Positions 21,865-33,888 of a stretch of DNA of 64,000 nt are shown piece after piece. The stretch spans positions 190,312-254,311 of the forward strand of contig SZWC01001510.1 of the NCBI GenBank assembly GCA_023375785.1, in the 5' to 3' direction. This DNA comes from Penium margaritaceum (lineage: Eukaryota > Streptophyta > Zygnematophyceae > Desmidiales > Peniaceae). Within the stretch, counting starts at the first letter, position 1, and every line of letters starts with the position of its first letter. Position numbers and translations under genes: made by a program. The notes beneath the pieces were generated by a model that was not told the origin of the DNA, did no database searches, and saw only the letters and a list, made by a program, of their open reading frames with translations.

Positions 21865-22595
21865 TGTTTGGAAAGGAGCCATCCAGCTCCTTTCCACGAG
21901 AGCAAGTTTAAGGAAACTACCAGATGCCTGCTCCGATTGTTGATGCGACTTCTCCATAGAAAAGATTAGGTTGCAAAATGTCTACAGTCCAAGTTTCACG
22001 CCGATCCAAGGGTCAAATTGAAAGATATGAATATTCAAAATTTCAAGGGTCATGGACCGCCGATGTCTGGGTGACCATGGGCGATGACTCCATGACCTAG
22101 TCTGAGAAAAGAAAAAGACAAGAGGTCCAGGATCAAAACCTGATGGGAGAAATATTCAAAAAGGTCCTAGAGTTTTAGGTTGCCTTGTCAGAGTGTGCTA
22201 ACTAGGAAAAAGGTACCTCTTCTTACTTCTTAGGTGAGGTGAGATCCTTGTGTGCTAGCCATGGACACATTGCGATTCTCCATGGGATTATGGGTTATGT
22301 GACCACTATGAGTGTGCCATGAGAGCATTTTCTAGCTCTTTAGGCCGTGTGTGAGTGGTCAGCTTGATTGCTAGGCTGATTTCCTCTCTTGTGTGAGATT
22401 ATGGACTCTACTGTGTGAGCATGAGTCTCCATGGCTAAACTTAGTGGCTTCTGAGAGGGCTGACTTTCCCAAGCTCTAGATCTACATGTACTCCATCATA
22501 TTGAGTGATTCAACAACCATTCTTGAGCAAAATTGATTCCCTTTTGGTCCCACATGCTCCCTGCTTCAAGGCCCCCTTTCTCATCCACTTCCAAC
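21865..22595 (+). repeat. T1 3' LTR
   Basis: It starts with TGTTTGGAAAGGAGCC after a purine tract and ends in TTCCAAC at 22595, where T2 LTR sequence begins without a gap. Its length of about 730 bp matches the other T1 LTRs. A TATA-like segment lies near the 3' third. Confidence 0.8.
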
Positions 22596-23326
22596 GAGGC
22601 CGACACAATGGCACTTGCCGTCCGCTCCTAGTATTGCAACTAGGAGGCGATATCACCCTGAGAGTCACAGTTCCACACTGAGCAGTTTATAGGAATCACT
22701 TTCTTGCATTGTATCATTAGCACCTGGTCACTTTCGCACGAGGAGCCAACTCCAAGTGCTTGGACCAACCAATGCTTTTTTAGTGTCTCCCGGGGTGGAC
22801 AAGTATATGATCTCAAAGGTAAGAACTGTAATCAATGATAGGTTACTAAAAGGTTCTTATAGTCCTACAGCCAGCCTCTAACCTAGGCACGTAGTGGCTC
22901 CTTGGATGAGCTACTTTGGGGGCAATCGGGATAACATCATCCCCCATGAGTACATGGCGCTCCCTGTAACCGCCAAGTGGCGCCAGCCACCAGGAAGGAC
23001 CTTGGAATGTTCTAAGTTGTCTCTTACAACCTTCTTGTCCCCTTTTGAGCACAAAGAGATTTAGTCACTGGGCCAAGATCTGATCCAAAGACCTCTCGCT
23101 CCAGAGACTAACTCTGGAACTTCCTAGCCAAAAGGGGTTGTCCTAGGTAGTCTTTGCTGGCTATCCTATCCAGTTTAGACCAAGGGGACTTGCTCCAACG
23201 CAGCAGTGCATGCCTTGTCTATCTGGACCACACTTAGGGGACTTTATCAAAGGGAGCAGTGCATGCCTAGTCCGTCCTGTGCCTGTCCAAATGTCAGCCA
23301 TGGACAAGGAGCACATTAGGCCAGGA
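22596..23326 (-). repeat. 3' LTR of copia fossil C
   Basis: It matches 2538-3220 over most of its length, including the CGCCAAGTGGCG dyad (22971-22982) and a worn tRNA-like stretch (about 23070-23135). It also matches the inverted scrap at 34670-34770. Confidence 0.75.
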
Positions 23327-23469
23327 AACTCTCCCTTACACCTGTGTCCATTAGCTGTGAGATATCTCCTCTCTCCAACCATCTTGGCCTCATTCTTCAT
23401 TGGCTACATTGACCATGCCGATACCTCGGGTACTTGCAGAGTGTAATTCCCTGTCAAGCGCCTTTTTCA

Positions 23470-24050
23470 TGCAATCTGCGAGCATCCTCTTGGTCCGCAG
23501 GGAGATGATGTCATCCTATGCCATTTTCATGGGACTCTTATTGTCGATGCGGACCTGCGTTCCTTCGGTCTGTGGTACTTTCATCTAATCAAGCAAACTG
23601 CGTAGCCATTGTGTTTCCATGCATGCTTCTGATAGAGCAATGTACTTTACCTCAGCAGTAGAGAGGGAGGCACAATCTTGCTTTAATCTTGTCCAAGAGA
23701 CTGTACCACCATTCAAGAGGCACACGAAGCCCGAGGTGGATATTTTGCCATCGATTCTTCCTCCCCAGTCAGCGTCTATGTAGCACACTAGGCGCAGCGG
23801 GTCAGATCCCTCTTGGCCTCCAAACTCGAGTCTCATGAGTCGTATGTTCTGTAGATAGCGCATGATGCGCTTGACTGCTTCCCTGTGTTGTGGCTGTGGA
23901 TTGACCACCAACCTGCTCACTTGTCCCACAGCATAGCAAATATTAGGGCGTGTTCCTACCATGGCATATATGAGGCTACCAACAGCAGAAAGGTAGAGAA
24001 TTTTCTCCATCTCACGACGTTCTGCTTTCGTACTAGGGCTCATGGAAGAG
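23470..24050 (-). pseudogene. RNase H of copia fossil C
   Basis: The minus-strand reading gives AVGSLIYAMVGTRPNI, LVCYIDADWGG with the RNase H Asp, SGFVCLLNGGTVSW and the ASLSTAEVKYIALSEA block. It closely resembles the equivalent part of copy B. It is a fossil fragment. Confidence 0.8.
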
Positions 24051-24052
24051 GA

Positions 24053-24777
24053 TGTTGCAAAAGGAGCCATCCGGTTTGGTTTCAAGCCCACACTCACAAT
24101 CTTTACAAAACTACCATGTGCATGCTCCGATCATTAATCCGACTTCACCATCAAAAAGACCAGGAGGCAAGATGTATACGGTGGAATTTCATGCCAATCC
24201 AACGGTCGGACTGAGACATATGAATTTTGAAATTCTGAGGTAATCAATCGCCGGTATCTTGGTGTCCATGGGCGATGGCTCCATGCCTTAGTCTAAGGAG
24301 GAAAAAGGCATGAGGTCCACAGTCCAGGAGAAGTATCCAAAAGTGTCCTAGATTCTTGGGTTGCCTTGTCACAGTGTGCTGACTAGGAAAACGGTACCTC
24401 TCCTTACTTTTTAGGTGAGGTGAGATCCTTGTGTGCTAGCTATGGACACATGGCGGTTCTCCATGGGATTGTGGGTTATGTGACCACTAGGAGTGTGCCA
24501 TGAGAGCATTCTCTAGCTCTCTAGATTGTGTGGGAGTGGTCAGCCTAATTGCTAGGCTGATTTCCTCTCTTGTGTGAGATTATGGACTCTAGTGTGTGAA
24601 CCTTAGCCTACATGCCTAAGGGGTATGGCTTGTGACAGGGCTTACCTGCCCAAGCTCTAGCCATATATGTACACCATCATTTTGAGTGATTCAACAACCA
24701 TTCTTCAGCACAACTAATGCCCTTTCAGTCCCAAATGCTTGTTGCTCCAAGGCTCCCTCTCTCCTTTAGTTCCAACA
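24053..24777 (+). repeat. 5' LTR of T1 copy E
   Basis: It starts TGTTGCAAAAGGAGCC and ends TTCCAACA, 725 bp. It is the same family as 21865-22595 and the reverse complement of 33889-34669. The primer-binding site after it is not recognisable. Confidence 0.85.
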
Positions 24778-25409
24778 CTCGGAGCCAGGTTCTGCCACTT
24801 TCAGCCAGCACAAACCGTTACCTTGAGAGTGACGGGTTAGGGTCAAAGGTTGACCAAACTTGACAATTGACGACTACATTCTTCAGTTCCTAAGACGAAC
24901 TTCCCAACGCGCCGAAGATCGCGAAGATCAAAGAGTGGAATTGAGAGTTATGCTCAAAACGAGGTCGGCCAGAGCTACACTCTTCTCTCTGAGTAAGACT
25001 GTCGCCTTGTCATGACCATACCTCTCTTGTTTCTTTGTCAAATTTTAAACATAGCACATGCGAATTGAATTATTTTTCCTAAGCTTTCCATCGGTACAAA
25101 ACAATTTGCATTCCATGGGTACATTTGGGAGAAACGACATTTTCAAGCTGGCTGGTCTGAGTTGGAGTAGGACTAGAAACATACCTTGTTTTCATAAGGG
25201 CATGTCTCTTAAAATCCCTCGTTGACGACCTTGGTTTATGGGTCTGAACGTTATTGAGCTGAATTTTCTACAGGTGGGCTCAGATTTTTTAAATTCGCAG
25301 ACTCTTGGCCTCTATAGTCCATTTTCTGTCAAACAGATATCTCACACAGGCAGTATTAAAAGCAATGGTAGCGCCGCCACTCAATGGCACCTATTGAGCA
25401 TCACCAAAG

Positions 25410-26230
25410 CTCAAAATGGCAGCAGCAGGCATGGTAACAGCAGTCAAGTCCATGGAGAGGCTGGAAGGGCATGCCAACTTCACGTTTTGGAAGATCCATC
25501 CTCGCCTCCTTTTGGAGGAGAGGGGCTTGTGGGAGGTGGTGAATGGCGACAAGCGCGCTCTGCCTCCATAGGCAAAAGGCATCACCATAGCACAGGTGGT
25601 GGCAGGGAAGATGCCGCGGAAAGGTGCAGCAGATGCAAGTTTATCTACAACTAGAGCAGTGGCATATGAGGAGAGGAAGAAGAAGGGAAGGCAGGCCTCC
25701 AAACTGCTTGTTGACCCCATCTCCAACCCGCATCTTCAGTACGTGAGAGACAAGGCTACTCCAAAAGGGTGGGATGCCTTGTGCAAGAAGTATGGGAGCA
25801 AGGATCCTGCATTCCTCATGCTTTTGGAGGAGAAGATGATGGTATTGAAAATGCAAGGTGGCCAAGGGATGGAGGCATACTTGGACACGGCAAAGGAGCT
25901 AGGAAAGTAGTTGGAAGGGGCTGGCAACCTTGTGGGAGAGACGTGCGGCATCCTCCTCTTGCTTAGGGGACTCCCAACAAGCTATCAAACGGTATGAGAG
26001 ACGGTGTGCCAGCCGACTCTTGACCTCGACATCATCCCAACGCACCTCGTGCAGGTGGAACTGCATCCTAATACAACAAGGCGCAATGATGATAGCAACA
26101 GTGAAGCAGCTTTCATGGCCATGGGCTTAAGCAACAAGCAGCAACAGCAGTCTAGGCAGCAAAGAGGCAAGAAGAAAGGCAAGTGCCACTATTGCCAGAA
26201 GCAGGGGCTCTACAAGTAAGAGTGCTTAAA
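25410..26230 (+). pseudogene. Gag of T1 copy E
   Basis: Copia Gag landmarks are present: MERLEGHANFTFWK-like wording at the start, an ISNPHLQYVRDKATPKGWDALCKKY block (25720-25800), MLLEEKMMVLKMQ, and near 26180 a zinc knuckle beginning KCHYCQKQGLYK. Gln-rich linkers follow. It corresponds to 32250-33378 on the minus strand in copy F. It is a fossil. Confidence 0.75.
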
Positions 26231-26429
26231 GTTGAAGAGGGACAAGAAGAAGCAGCAGCAACAGTAGTCCTCGCAACTATAGCAAAAGCAGCAGCCTCCA
26301 CACCACGAGTAGCAGCAGTCACAACAACTTCAGCGGCAACAGCAGAACCAGACCGGCGTACGCCACTTTGGCAATATGAACATGGCCAAGCAGGTGTGCG
26401 ACCGCCTCTTCATGGCGACGTTCGACATG

Positions 26430-27590
26430 TCGCAAATGGAGAAGGTGGATCTAGAGTGGTACAATGACTCGGAGTGCACAAAGAGTTTGACGCACCACAA
26501 GGAGTGGTTTACGTAGCTGCTCTCAATCCACTCCCGACCTATTGCTTTGGGTGATGATTTGGTGGTATATGCTAAGGGGATTGGGATTGTGGAGATGTGG
26601 TTGGAGACCTTGCGTGCCATTGAAATGGGAGTGTTCCATGGCATGATGTATGTACTTGATGCTACATTCAACCTTCTTTTAGTGTCCTCCCTAACCAACA
26701 CAAGACTACGAGTCATCTTTGATGACGACTATGCCTACATCCTCGACAAGGAAACAGGAGAGGAGTTGGCCAAGTTGGTGAAGGAAGTCAACACGTACTT
26801 CGTTCGGAGCAACCAATCCTGCGTGAGCAAAGTCTTGTACCAGTGGTGCAAGGGACAGATGGCAAAATTTGGCATGCGTGCTGCGGCCATATCGGCATGC
26901 ACGCCTTACAGCGACTTCAAACAAAGCAGATGGTGCGTTACTTGCCCACCATCTCCAACTTTGAGCAGCAGTTATGCATTAGCTGTTTAGAAGGGAAGCA
27001 GCATCGTGAGGCATTCTCTCAAGCAAGGGAGCACGGGAAGATGGTGCCTGAGCTGGTCCACACACACTTGTGCAGCCGGATGCAGACCCAGAGCTTTGGA
27101 GGCTCTAGGTATTTTCTAACCTTCCTTGATGATTTTAGCCGTTACTATGCCGAGTACTTCCTTTCCTCCAAGAACCAGTGCTTTGAGAGGTTCAAGGAGT
27201 TCAAGGCCATGGTGGAGAAACATAGGGGCAAGAAAATCAAGGTGTCACATCACGACCGTGGTGGCGAATACCTGAGGAAAGACTTCAAGGACTACCATGC
27301 AACAGCTGGCATAAAGGCGCAGCGTACCATGTCATACTTGCCGCAACAGACAAGCTTAGCAAAATGCGCCAACCGCACCATCGTTGAGTCGGTACGCTCC
27401 ATGCTTCACGCGGATCGGCTTACTTACGACTTTTGGGCCGAAGAAGTGAGCACTGCGGTGTACATCAAGAACCGCACTCTAACCAAGACGTTGGAACAGA
27501 TGACGCCGTACGAGGCATGGCTTGGCAAGAAGCCAAGCATGGGTCACCTTCGTGCGTTTGGCACCTTGGCGCACATGCACGTGCCCTAGG
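26430..27590 (+). pseudogene. Pre-integrase and integrase of T1 copy E
   Basis: A protease/pre-integrase block with WYNDSECTKSLTHHKEWF and VLDATFNLLLVSSLTNTRL (26430-26830) is followed by the integrase. The HHCC end reads QLCISCLEGKQHR, the core has FLTFLDDFSRYYAEYFL and a DRGGEY box, and then comes LRAFGTLAHMHVP. It is a fossil. Confidence 0.75.
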
Positions 27591-27839
27591 AGAAGTAGTA
27601 GAAATCGGACGCAAAACGTGTTCACACACTCATGATCGGCTATGATGTGGCAAGCAAGGCCTATCACCTCAAAGAAAGGGATACCGTCCATGTCATCATC
27701 TCTAGGGATGTCGTCTTCAATGAGAACAATGTCATCGGCACGAACATTGTTTGTGAGGAAGCAACAGAATCAGCACCTGACGAGGTAGTGGGAGCAGATA
27801 GCTTTCCCGACCCAGTCTTGAACCTGCCTCTACAGTGAC

Positions 27840-29093
27840 AATGGGAGAACCACTCTACTCTCCCATGTCTGATGTAGCAAAAACAACGGCCTCATTGGCA
27901 AAAGGAGAAGAAGGAGATGTGACCCCACCACCAATAGCAATTGTACCTGCGGCACCACGCCAGCCGCCCACTAACGCCCCGGCACCAGGTCGTAGGTACC
28001 CTCTCAGGTTGCGCAACAAGCCTGGTTAGCACGGGCATTTTTGGATGCTCAAAAAACCAGACGAGATGCATGTCGCAGTTGTAGCAGATTCACATACGCT
28101 GACATCATAGAAAGAATCCATGGCTGTACCAGATGCAGCAGATTGGGCGCAAGCCGTGCACTAGGAGATACAATCACAGCTAGATAACGGCACGTGGGAG
28201 TTGGCTGAGCGTCCACCTGGACGCAAGGTGATCAAGTGCAAGTGGGTATCCAAGAAGAAGCGGGGAGCAGATGGTAACCAGGAAAAAAACAAGGCAAGGC
28301 TAGTTGCCAAGGGCTTCTCGCAGCATGAGGGCATCGACTACACTCAAACCTTTTTCTCCTATTGCAAAGTTTGCCTCTGTATGCACGCTTCTCTTTTATG
28401 CAGCAACTGAGAACTTCCATGTTCATCACATGGATGTCAAGACGGCATTCTTTAGTGGTAACTTGGAGGAGGAAATCTATATGGAGCAGCCAGAGGGATC
28501 CGTCGTGGATGGCCTGGAGCACCTGGTTTGTGATCTGCTCAAGTCGTTGTACGGTCTCAAGCAAGCATCGCGTGCTTGGAACCAGAAGTTGGATGCGGCG
28601 CTGTAGTGCATGGGGTTCGAGCGCAACGAGTGTGACTATAACGTCTATCGCTGGCAGCATTGTCATGAGGTGCTCATCATTATTGTCTCTGTGGATGGCA
28701 TGCTCCTTCTTTCCAACAGCATGTCTGCACTGTAGGAGTTCAAGGAGGCCATGCAGGAGCGCTTCGAGATATCAGATCTCAGGGAAGCTTCATACTTCCT
28801 TGGTATCCAGATTACGCATGATCACAAAGCACATACCCTCTCATTGTAGTAGAGCCGCTACATCAAGGATGTTTTGCAGCTGTTCAGCATGGCAGAGGCA
28901 AAACCCATCGGCATGCCGCTTGAGACGCGGTAGTATCTCATGAGCTTTAGTGGAGAAGCAGATGTAGCTGAGCGGCAGAAGTACCAGAGTGATGTTGGTA
29001 GTCTCATCTACTTGATGGTGGAAACCAGGCCGGACCTCGCACAGGCTGTGAGCTCTGTCAACCAGCACATGGCTAATCCTGGATTTGAGGGCT
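27840..29093 (+). pseudogene. Reverse transcriptase of T1 copy E
   Basis: Landmarks include RYPLRLRNKPG, GRKVIKCKWVSKKKRGADG, HHMDVKTAFFSGNLEEEIYMEQPEG, LYGLKQASRAWNQKLD and the worn catalytic-box region near 28690. The reading runs into the RNase H link (RPDLAQAVSSVNQHMANP) and ends there at the junction with copy F. It is a fossil. Confidence 0.75.
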
Positions 29094-29651
29094 GAGACCA
29101 CATGCCTTCATGTAGAAGTGCTGCTCTTCACAGGTCACTGGCTTGGTGCAGAAATCAGCGACCTGCTTGCTGATTGGAGTTAACTCCAGCTTGATAGCAC
29201 CCTCTTGTACCATGTGTCTCATGAAATGATAGGTGATATCGATGTGTTTGTTGCGATGATGGTGCTCGAGGCTCTGGGCGAGTGCAATTGTGCTTTGGTT
29301 GTCGACGCGTACAGGAACAGGAAGTGTTGGACTCCTCATCTCCGCCATGAATCGCTGAAGCCACACTGCTTCCTTTGCTCTAAAGCTTACAGACACGTAT
29401 TCAGCTTCTGTGCTTGAGGTGGCTACAACCACCTCCCGCTCGCTACACCTGTTGATGACCCCGCCATTCATGAGGAACACATGTGCATAGATAGACTTGC
29501 GGTCCTCGGGGTCTGAAGCCCAATCTATGCCTGTGTAGCCGATGATGCTATTGTCATTGCTCTTGTAGGTGATGGCGATGTTGATGGTTCTAATAAGGTA
29601 GCGAAAGATCTGCTTCACCGCCTTCTGGTGTTCAAGATCGGGGTTTGCCAT
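29073..29651 (-). pseudogene. RNase H of T1 copy F
   Basis: A long open minus-strand reading of about 190 codons covers most of RNase H: EHQKAVKQIFRYL, IIGYTGIDWASDPEDRKSI, VVVATSSTEAEYVS, KHIDITYHFMRHMV and FCTKPVTCEEQHFYMKACGLSP. Family knowledge places the RNase H acidic residues in the D-W and TSSTEAE blocks. It forms the asymmetric centre of the inverted repeat. Confidence 0.8.
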
Positions 29652-29879
29652 GTCCTAGCTTATAGTGATCACTTCCCCTACAAGGTCGGGCATGGTTGCC
29701 ACCATTAAGTACATAAGACTGCCGATGGCACTCAGGTACTTCTGTTACTCAGCTCCATCTGCTTCTCCACCAAAGCTCATGAGGTACTGCCGTGTCTCAA
29801 GCGGTGTGCTGATGGGTTTTGCCTCTGTACTGCCAAACTGCTGCAAAACATCTTGATATGGCGACTTTGTTGTAACGAG

Positions 29880-31050
29880 ATGGTACGTACTTTATAGTAT
29901 CTAAATAGCGAGGAAGTATGAGGCTTCTCCAAGATCTGACATCTTGAAGCGCTCCTGCATTACCTCCTTGAACTCTCGTAGTGCAGACATGCAGTTGGAA
30001 GGGAGGAGCATGTCATCCACATACACAATAATGATGAGTACCTCATGATCATCGTGCCAGCGATAGACGCTATTGTGATACTCGCTACGCTCAAACCCCA
30101 TGTACTAAAGCACTGCATCCAACTTTTGATTCCAAGCACGTGACGCTTGCTTGAGGCCATATAGTAATTTCATCAGCTTACAAACAATGTACTCCTAGCC
30201 ATCCATGATAAATCCCTCTTGCAACTCCATGTACATATCCTCCTCCTAGTCACTGTTCAAGAATTTTTTCTTGACATTCATGTGGTAGATCTCGAAGTCC
30301 TCAGCTATTACATAAGAGAGAAGCGTGCGCACAGAGGCAATCTTTGCAACAAGACCAAAGGTTTCAGTGTAGGCGATGCCTTCTTGGTGCGAGGAGCCCT
30401 TGGTGACGAGGGTTGCCTTCTACACCCACTTGCACTTGATTACCTTGTGTCCAGGTGGACACACAGTCAGCTCCCACATGTCGTTGTCGAGCTGCGACTG
30501 TATCTCCTATTGCACAGCTTGCGCCCAATTTGTTGTATCTCGTGCAACCATGTCCTTCTTGTAGGTTGTTGGCTTGTCTGAATCTGCTAGAACTGTGACA
30601 TTCATCTGGTCTGGTTTTTGGAGCATCCAGAAAGGCACCCGATCACCAGGCTTGTAGTGCACCCTAAGAGGGTACCTACGACCTGGTGCCGGGGCGTTAG
30701 CGGGCGGCAGGCGCGGTGCTCCACGTACAACTGCTACTACTGGTGGTGCTGCATCTCCTTCTTTTGCTTTTGCCGATGTGGCCACAGTATTTGCTACATC
30801 ATGAATAGGAGAGTAGAGTGGTTCTCCCATTGTCGCAGTAGAGGAAGAGTCAAGAGAGACAGGGTTAGGAAAGGTATCTGCTCCAATCGCATCGTCAGCT
30901 GCTAGTTCTCTTTCTTCCTCACAAAAATGTTGGTGCCGATGACGATGCTCTTGTTGCGGACAACATCCTTGAAGATGATGACGTGGCCGGTATCTCTCAT
31001 AGAGGCAATAGGCCTTGCTTGCCACATCATAGCCGATCAACATCTGTGCG
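29880..31050 (-). pseudogene. Reverse transcriptase of T1 copy F
   Basis: From 31043 leftwards the minus strand reads a Ser/Pro/Ala-rich linker, RRYPLRVHYKPGDRVPFWMLQKPDQMNV and the TNWAQAVQ block before RT. At 29901-30101 it reads SEYHNSVYRWHDDHEVLIIIVYVDDMLLPSN with the YVDD catalytic box, then ERFKMSDLGEASYFL. It is a fossil. Confidence 0.75.
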
Positions 31051-31059
31051 CTTTTCGCG

Positions 31060-32236
31060 TTCTACTTTTGCTCCTTCTCCTTGGGTACGTGCATGTGCGC
31101 CAAGTTGCCAAACAGATAAAGGTGGCCCAAATTCGGCTTCTTGGCAAACCATGCCTCGTTTGGCATCATTTGCTCCAACGCCTTGGTTGGATTACGGTTC
31201 TTCATGTACACCGTAGTGCTCACTACTTCGGCCATGAAGTCATAACTGAGCCGATCCAAGTGAAGCATGGAGCACGCCGACTCAACGATGGTGTGGTTGG
31301 CGTGTTCCGCTATGCCGTTCTGCTACGACAACAATGGCACGATGTACTATGCCTTGATGCCGGCTGCTTCCAGGTAGCACTGGAAGTCTTTGCTCAGGTA
31401 TTCGTCACTGTGGTTGTTGTGCAACGCCTTCATTTTATTGCCCATCCTGCTCTCCACCATGGCCTTGAACTCCTTCAACCTGTCAAAGCAATGGTCCTTG
31501 GAGGAAAGGAAGCACACTGTAGTGTAACGGCTAAAATCATCAATGAAGGTTAGAAAATACCTAGAGCCTCCAAAGCTCTAGGTCTGCATCGGCCTACACA
31601 AGTCTGTGTGGACCAGTTTGAGCACGTCCTTCGTGCGCTCCCCTACACCAAAGAACGACTATGGATGTTGCTTTCCCTCCAAACAGCCGATGCACAACTG
31701 CTGCTCAAAGTTGGAGATGGTGGGCAAGTCACGCACCATTGCTTTCGTTTGAAGTTGCTACAAGGCACACATGCCGATGTGGTCGTAGCACGCATGCCAT
31801 ATTTCACCATCTGTCGCCTGTACCAATGCTGCAAGACTCTACTCACGTGGGATCTTGGTTGACCCCAACATGAGGTACATGTCTCCTTCCTTCACCGAAC
31901 TGGCCAACTCCTCTCCCATTTCCTTGTCAAGGCTGTATTCATAGTCGTCGTCAAAGACGACTCCCAGTCCTATGTTGGTGAGAGAGGACACTAAGAAAAG
32001 GTTGACCGCATCATCAGGTACATATAGCACGCCATGGAACACTCCCACTTCAATCCCACACAGGGTCTCCAACCAGATCTCCAAAATTCCAATCCCCTCA
32101 GCATACACCACCCGATCATCACCCAAAGTAATAGGTCAGGGGGGATTGAGAGCAGCTGCGTAAACCACTCCTTGTGGTACGTCAAACTCTTGGTATACCC
32201 TGAGTCTTTGTACCACGCCACATCTTCCTTTTCCAT
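31060..32236 (-). pseudogene. Pre-integrase and integrase of T1 copy F
   Basis: 31839-32236 carries the pre-integrase block (WYKDSGYTKSLTYHKEWFT, GVLYVPDDAVNLFLVSSLTNIGL). The integrase follows to 31060, with LSYDFMAEVVSTTVYMKNRNPTKALE and LGHLYLFGNLAHMHVPKEKEQK near its end. It is a fossil. Confidence 0.75.
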
Positions 32237-32249
32237 CTCTCACATGTCA

Positions 32250-33378
32250 CACTTTTCCATGAAGAGGCGGTCGCTCACCTCCTTTGCCACATTCATGTTG
32301 CCAAAGTGGTGCACGCTTGTCAAGTTCTGCTGCTGTTGCTGACACTGTTGTGACTACTACTGCTCCTACTATGGAGGCTACGACTTTTGTTGCTGTTGCA
32401 AGGAATACTGTTGATGTTGCTCCTTCTGGTCCCTCTTGAACCTGAAACACTCTTTCTTGTAGAACTCCTTTTTCTGGACATAGTGGCACTTGCCTTTCTT
32501 CTTGCCTCTCTACAGCCCAGACACTTATTCCTTCTGGTTGTGTGAGCCCATGGCCATAAAAGCTGCTGCACTATTGCTACCGTGATTGTGCTTTGCTGCA
32601 TTGCGACGCACTTTCACCTGCACTAGGTGCGTGTAGATGAATTCCAGTTCGAGAGTTGGCTAGGACTCCAATGTCTCTCGCACCCTATCAGCGCTCGTTC
32701 GGAGTCCCCTCAGGAAGAGGAGGATGAAGCGTGTCTCTTCCACAGGGTTGTCGGCCGGTTTCCGCTGCTTTGCCCGCTCCTTTGCCCTGTCAAAGTACTC
32801 CTCCATCCCTTTCCCACCCTGCATTTTCAACGCCATCATCTTCTCCTCCAAAAGCATGAGGAATACAAGATCCTTACTCTCATACTTCTTACACAATGCA
32901 TCCCACCCCTCTTTGTAGTAGCCTTGTCATTCACGTACTGAAGATGCAGGTTAGAGATGGTGTTGACAAGCAGTCTGTAGGCCTGCCTGTCCTTCTTCTT
33001 CCACTCCTCATATGCCATTGCTGCAGTTGTAGATGAACTTACATCTACTGCACCTTTTTGCGGCATCCTCCTTGCCACCACCTACGCTGCAATTATGCCT
33101 TTTGCCTGTGGAGGCGGAGCGCGTTCGTTGCCGCTCACCACCTCCCACAAGACCCTCTCCTCTAAAATGAGGCGGGAACGCATATTAAAAAACGTGAAGT
33201 TGGCATGCCCTTCCAGCCTCTCCAAGGGTTGTGCTCTAGTTACCATGCCTGCTGCTGCCATTTTGAGCATTGCCTTGAGTGGTGGCGCTACCCCTGCTTC
33301 TGCTACTGCTTTTGCCAGAATTGTTTCTGACAGAAAATGGAATCTAGAGGCCAGCAAACAATGAATTTGGAAAGACAA
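32250..33378 (-). pseudogene. Gag of T1 copy F
   Basis: The minus-strand start reads KAVAEAGVAPPLKAML, then RLEGHANFTFFNMRSRLILEERVLWEVVSG (33082-33378). It continues with ISNLHLQYVNDKATTKRGGMHCV, MLLEEKMMALKMQGGKGMEEYFDRAKE and FLRGLRTSADRVRETLES, and ends in a Gln/Asn-rich zone with knuckle remnants near 32480. It is a fossil. Confidence 0.75.
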
Positions 33379-33888
33379 AGCCCACCATCGGAAAACTCAG
33401 CTGAAAACCTTTCAGATGGACCCATAAAACAGGGTTATCAACAGGAGATTTTAAGAGATATGCCCTTTTGAAAACAGGGTATGTTTATGCTCCTAGTCCA
33501 ACTTAGACCATCCAGCTTGTAAACAGCGTTTCTCCTAAACGTACTGAAGGAATGCAAATATTTTTGCAATGGAAACCTTAGGAAAAATACTTCAATTTGC
33601 ATGTGCAACTTTTTGAATTTGAAAAAGAAACATGAGCGTTATGGTCATCACAAGGCGACAGTCTTACTCAAAGAGAAGAGTGTAGCCCTGGCCGACCTTT
33701 TTTTGCGCATAACTCTCAATCCGATCATTGGATCTTTGCAATTTTGGGCTCGTTGGAAAGCTTGTCTTAGGAACATGAATGGCTGGTTGTCAACTGTCAA
33801 ATTTTGTCAAGCTTTGACCCTCATCAGTCACTCTCAAAGTGACGGGCTGTGCTGGCTGAAAGTGGCAGAACATTGCTATGATACCAAG

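Larger units (their letters stand above)
14390..22595 (+). mobile_element. Rearranged Ty1/copia T1 cluster
   Basis: A composite of one copia family (T1). It starts with a palindrome made of LTR plus integrase sequence (14400-16035). Then come an LTR end with a primer-binding site (15665-16386), an RNase H remnant, three tandem RT-RNase H modules and a 3' LTR (21865-22595). The same family supplies the two full-length copies at 24053-34669. The cluster does not form a single normal element. It most likely arose by repeated unequal recombination and deletion after insertion. It is broken throughout, with dozens of interruptions, and old. Confidence 0.75.
22596..24052 (-). mobile_element. Ty1/copia fossil C (family T2), 3' part
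   Basis: A minus-strand T2 remnant with a 3' LTR (22596-23326) and the RNase H end of pol. It is bounded on both sides by T1 LTRs (ending at 22595 and starting at 24053). The rest of the copy was not found as a simple continuation on the far side of the T1 pair. It is broken and old. Confidence 0.8.
24053..29093 (+). mobile_element. Ty1/copia fossil E (family T1), left arm of inverted pair
   Basis: A plus-strand T1 copy with a 5' LTR (24053-24777), leader, Gag with zinc knuckle, pre-integrase, integrase and RT, stopping inside RNase H at the tail-to-tail junction near 29093. No 3' LTR follows. It pairs with copy F (29094-34669, minus) as an inverted repeat. It is broken, with roughly fifteen to twenty interruptions, and old. 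Confidence 0.85.
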
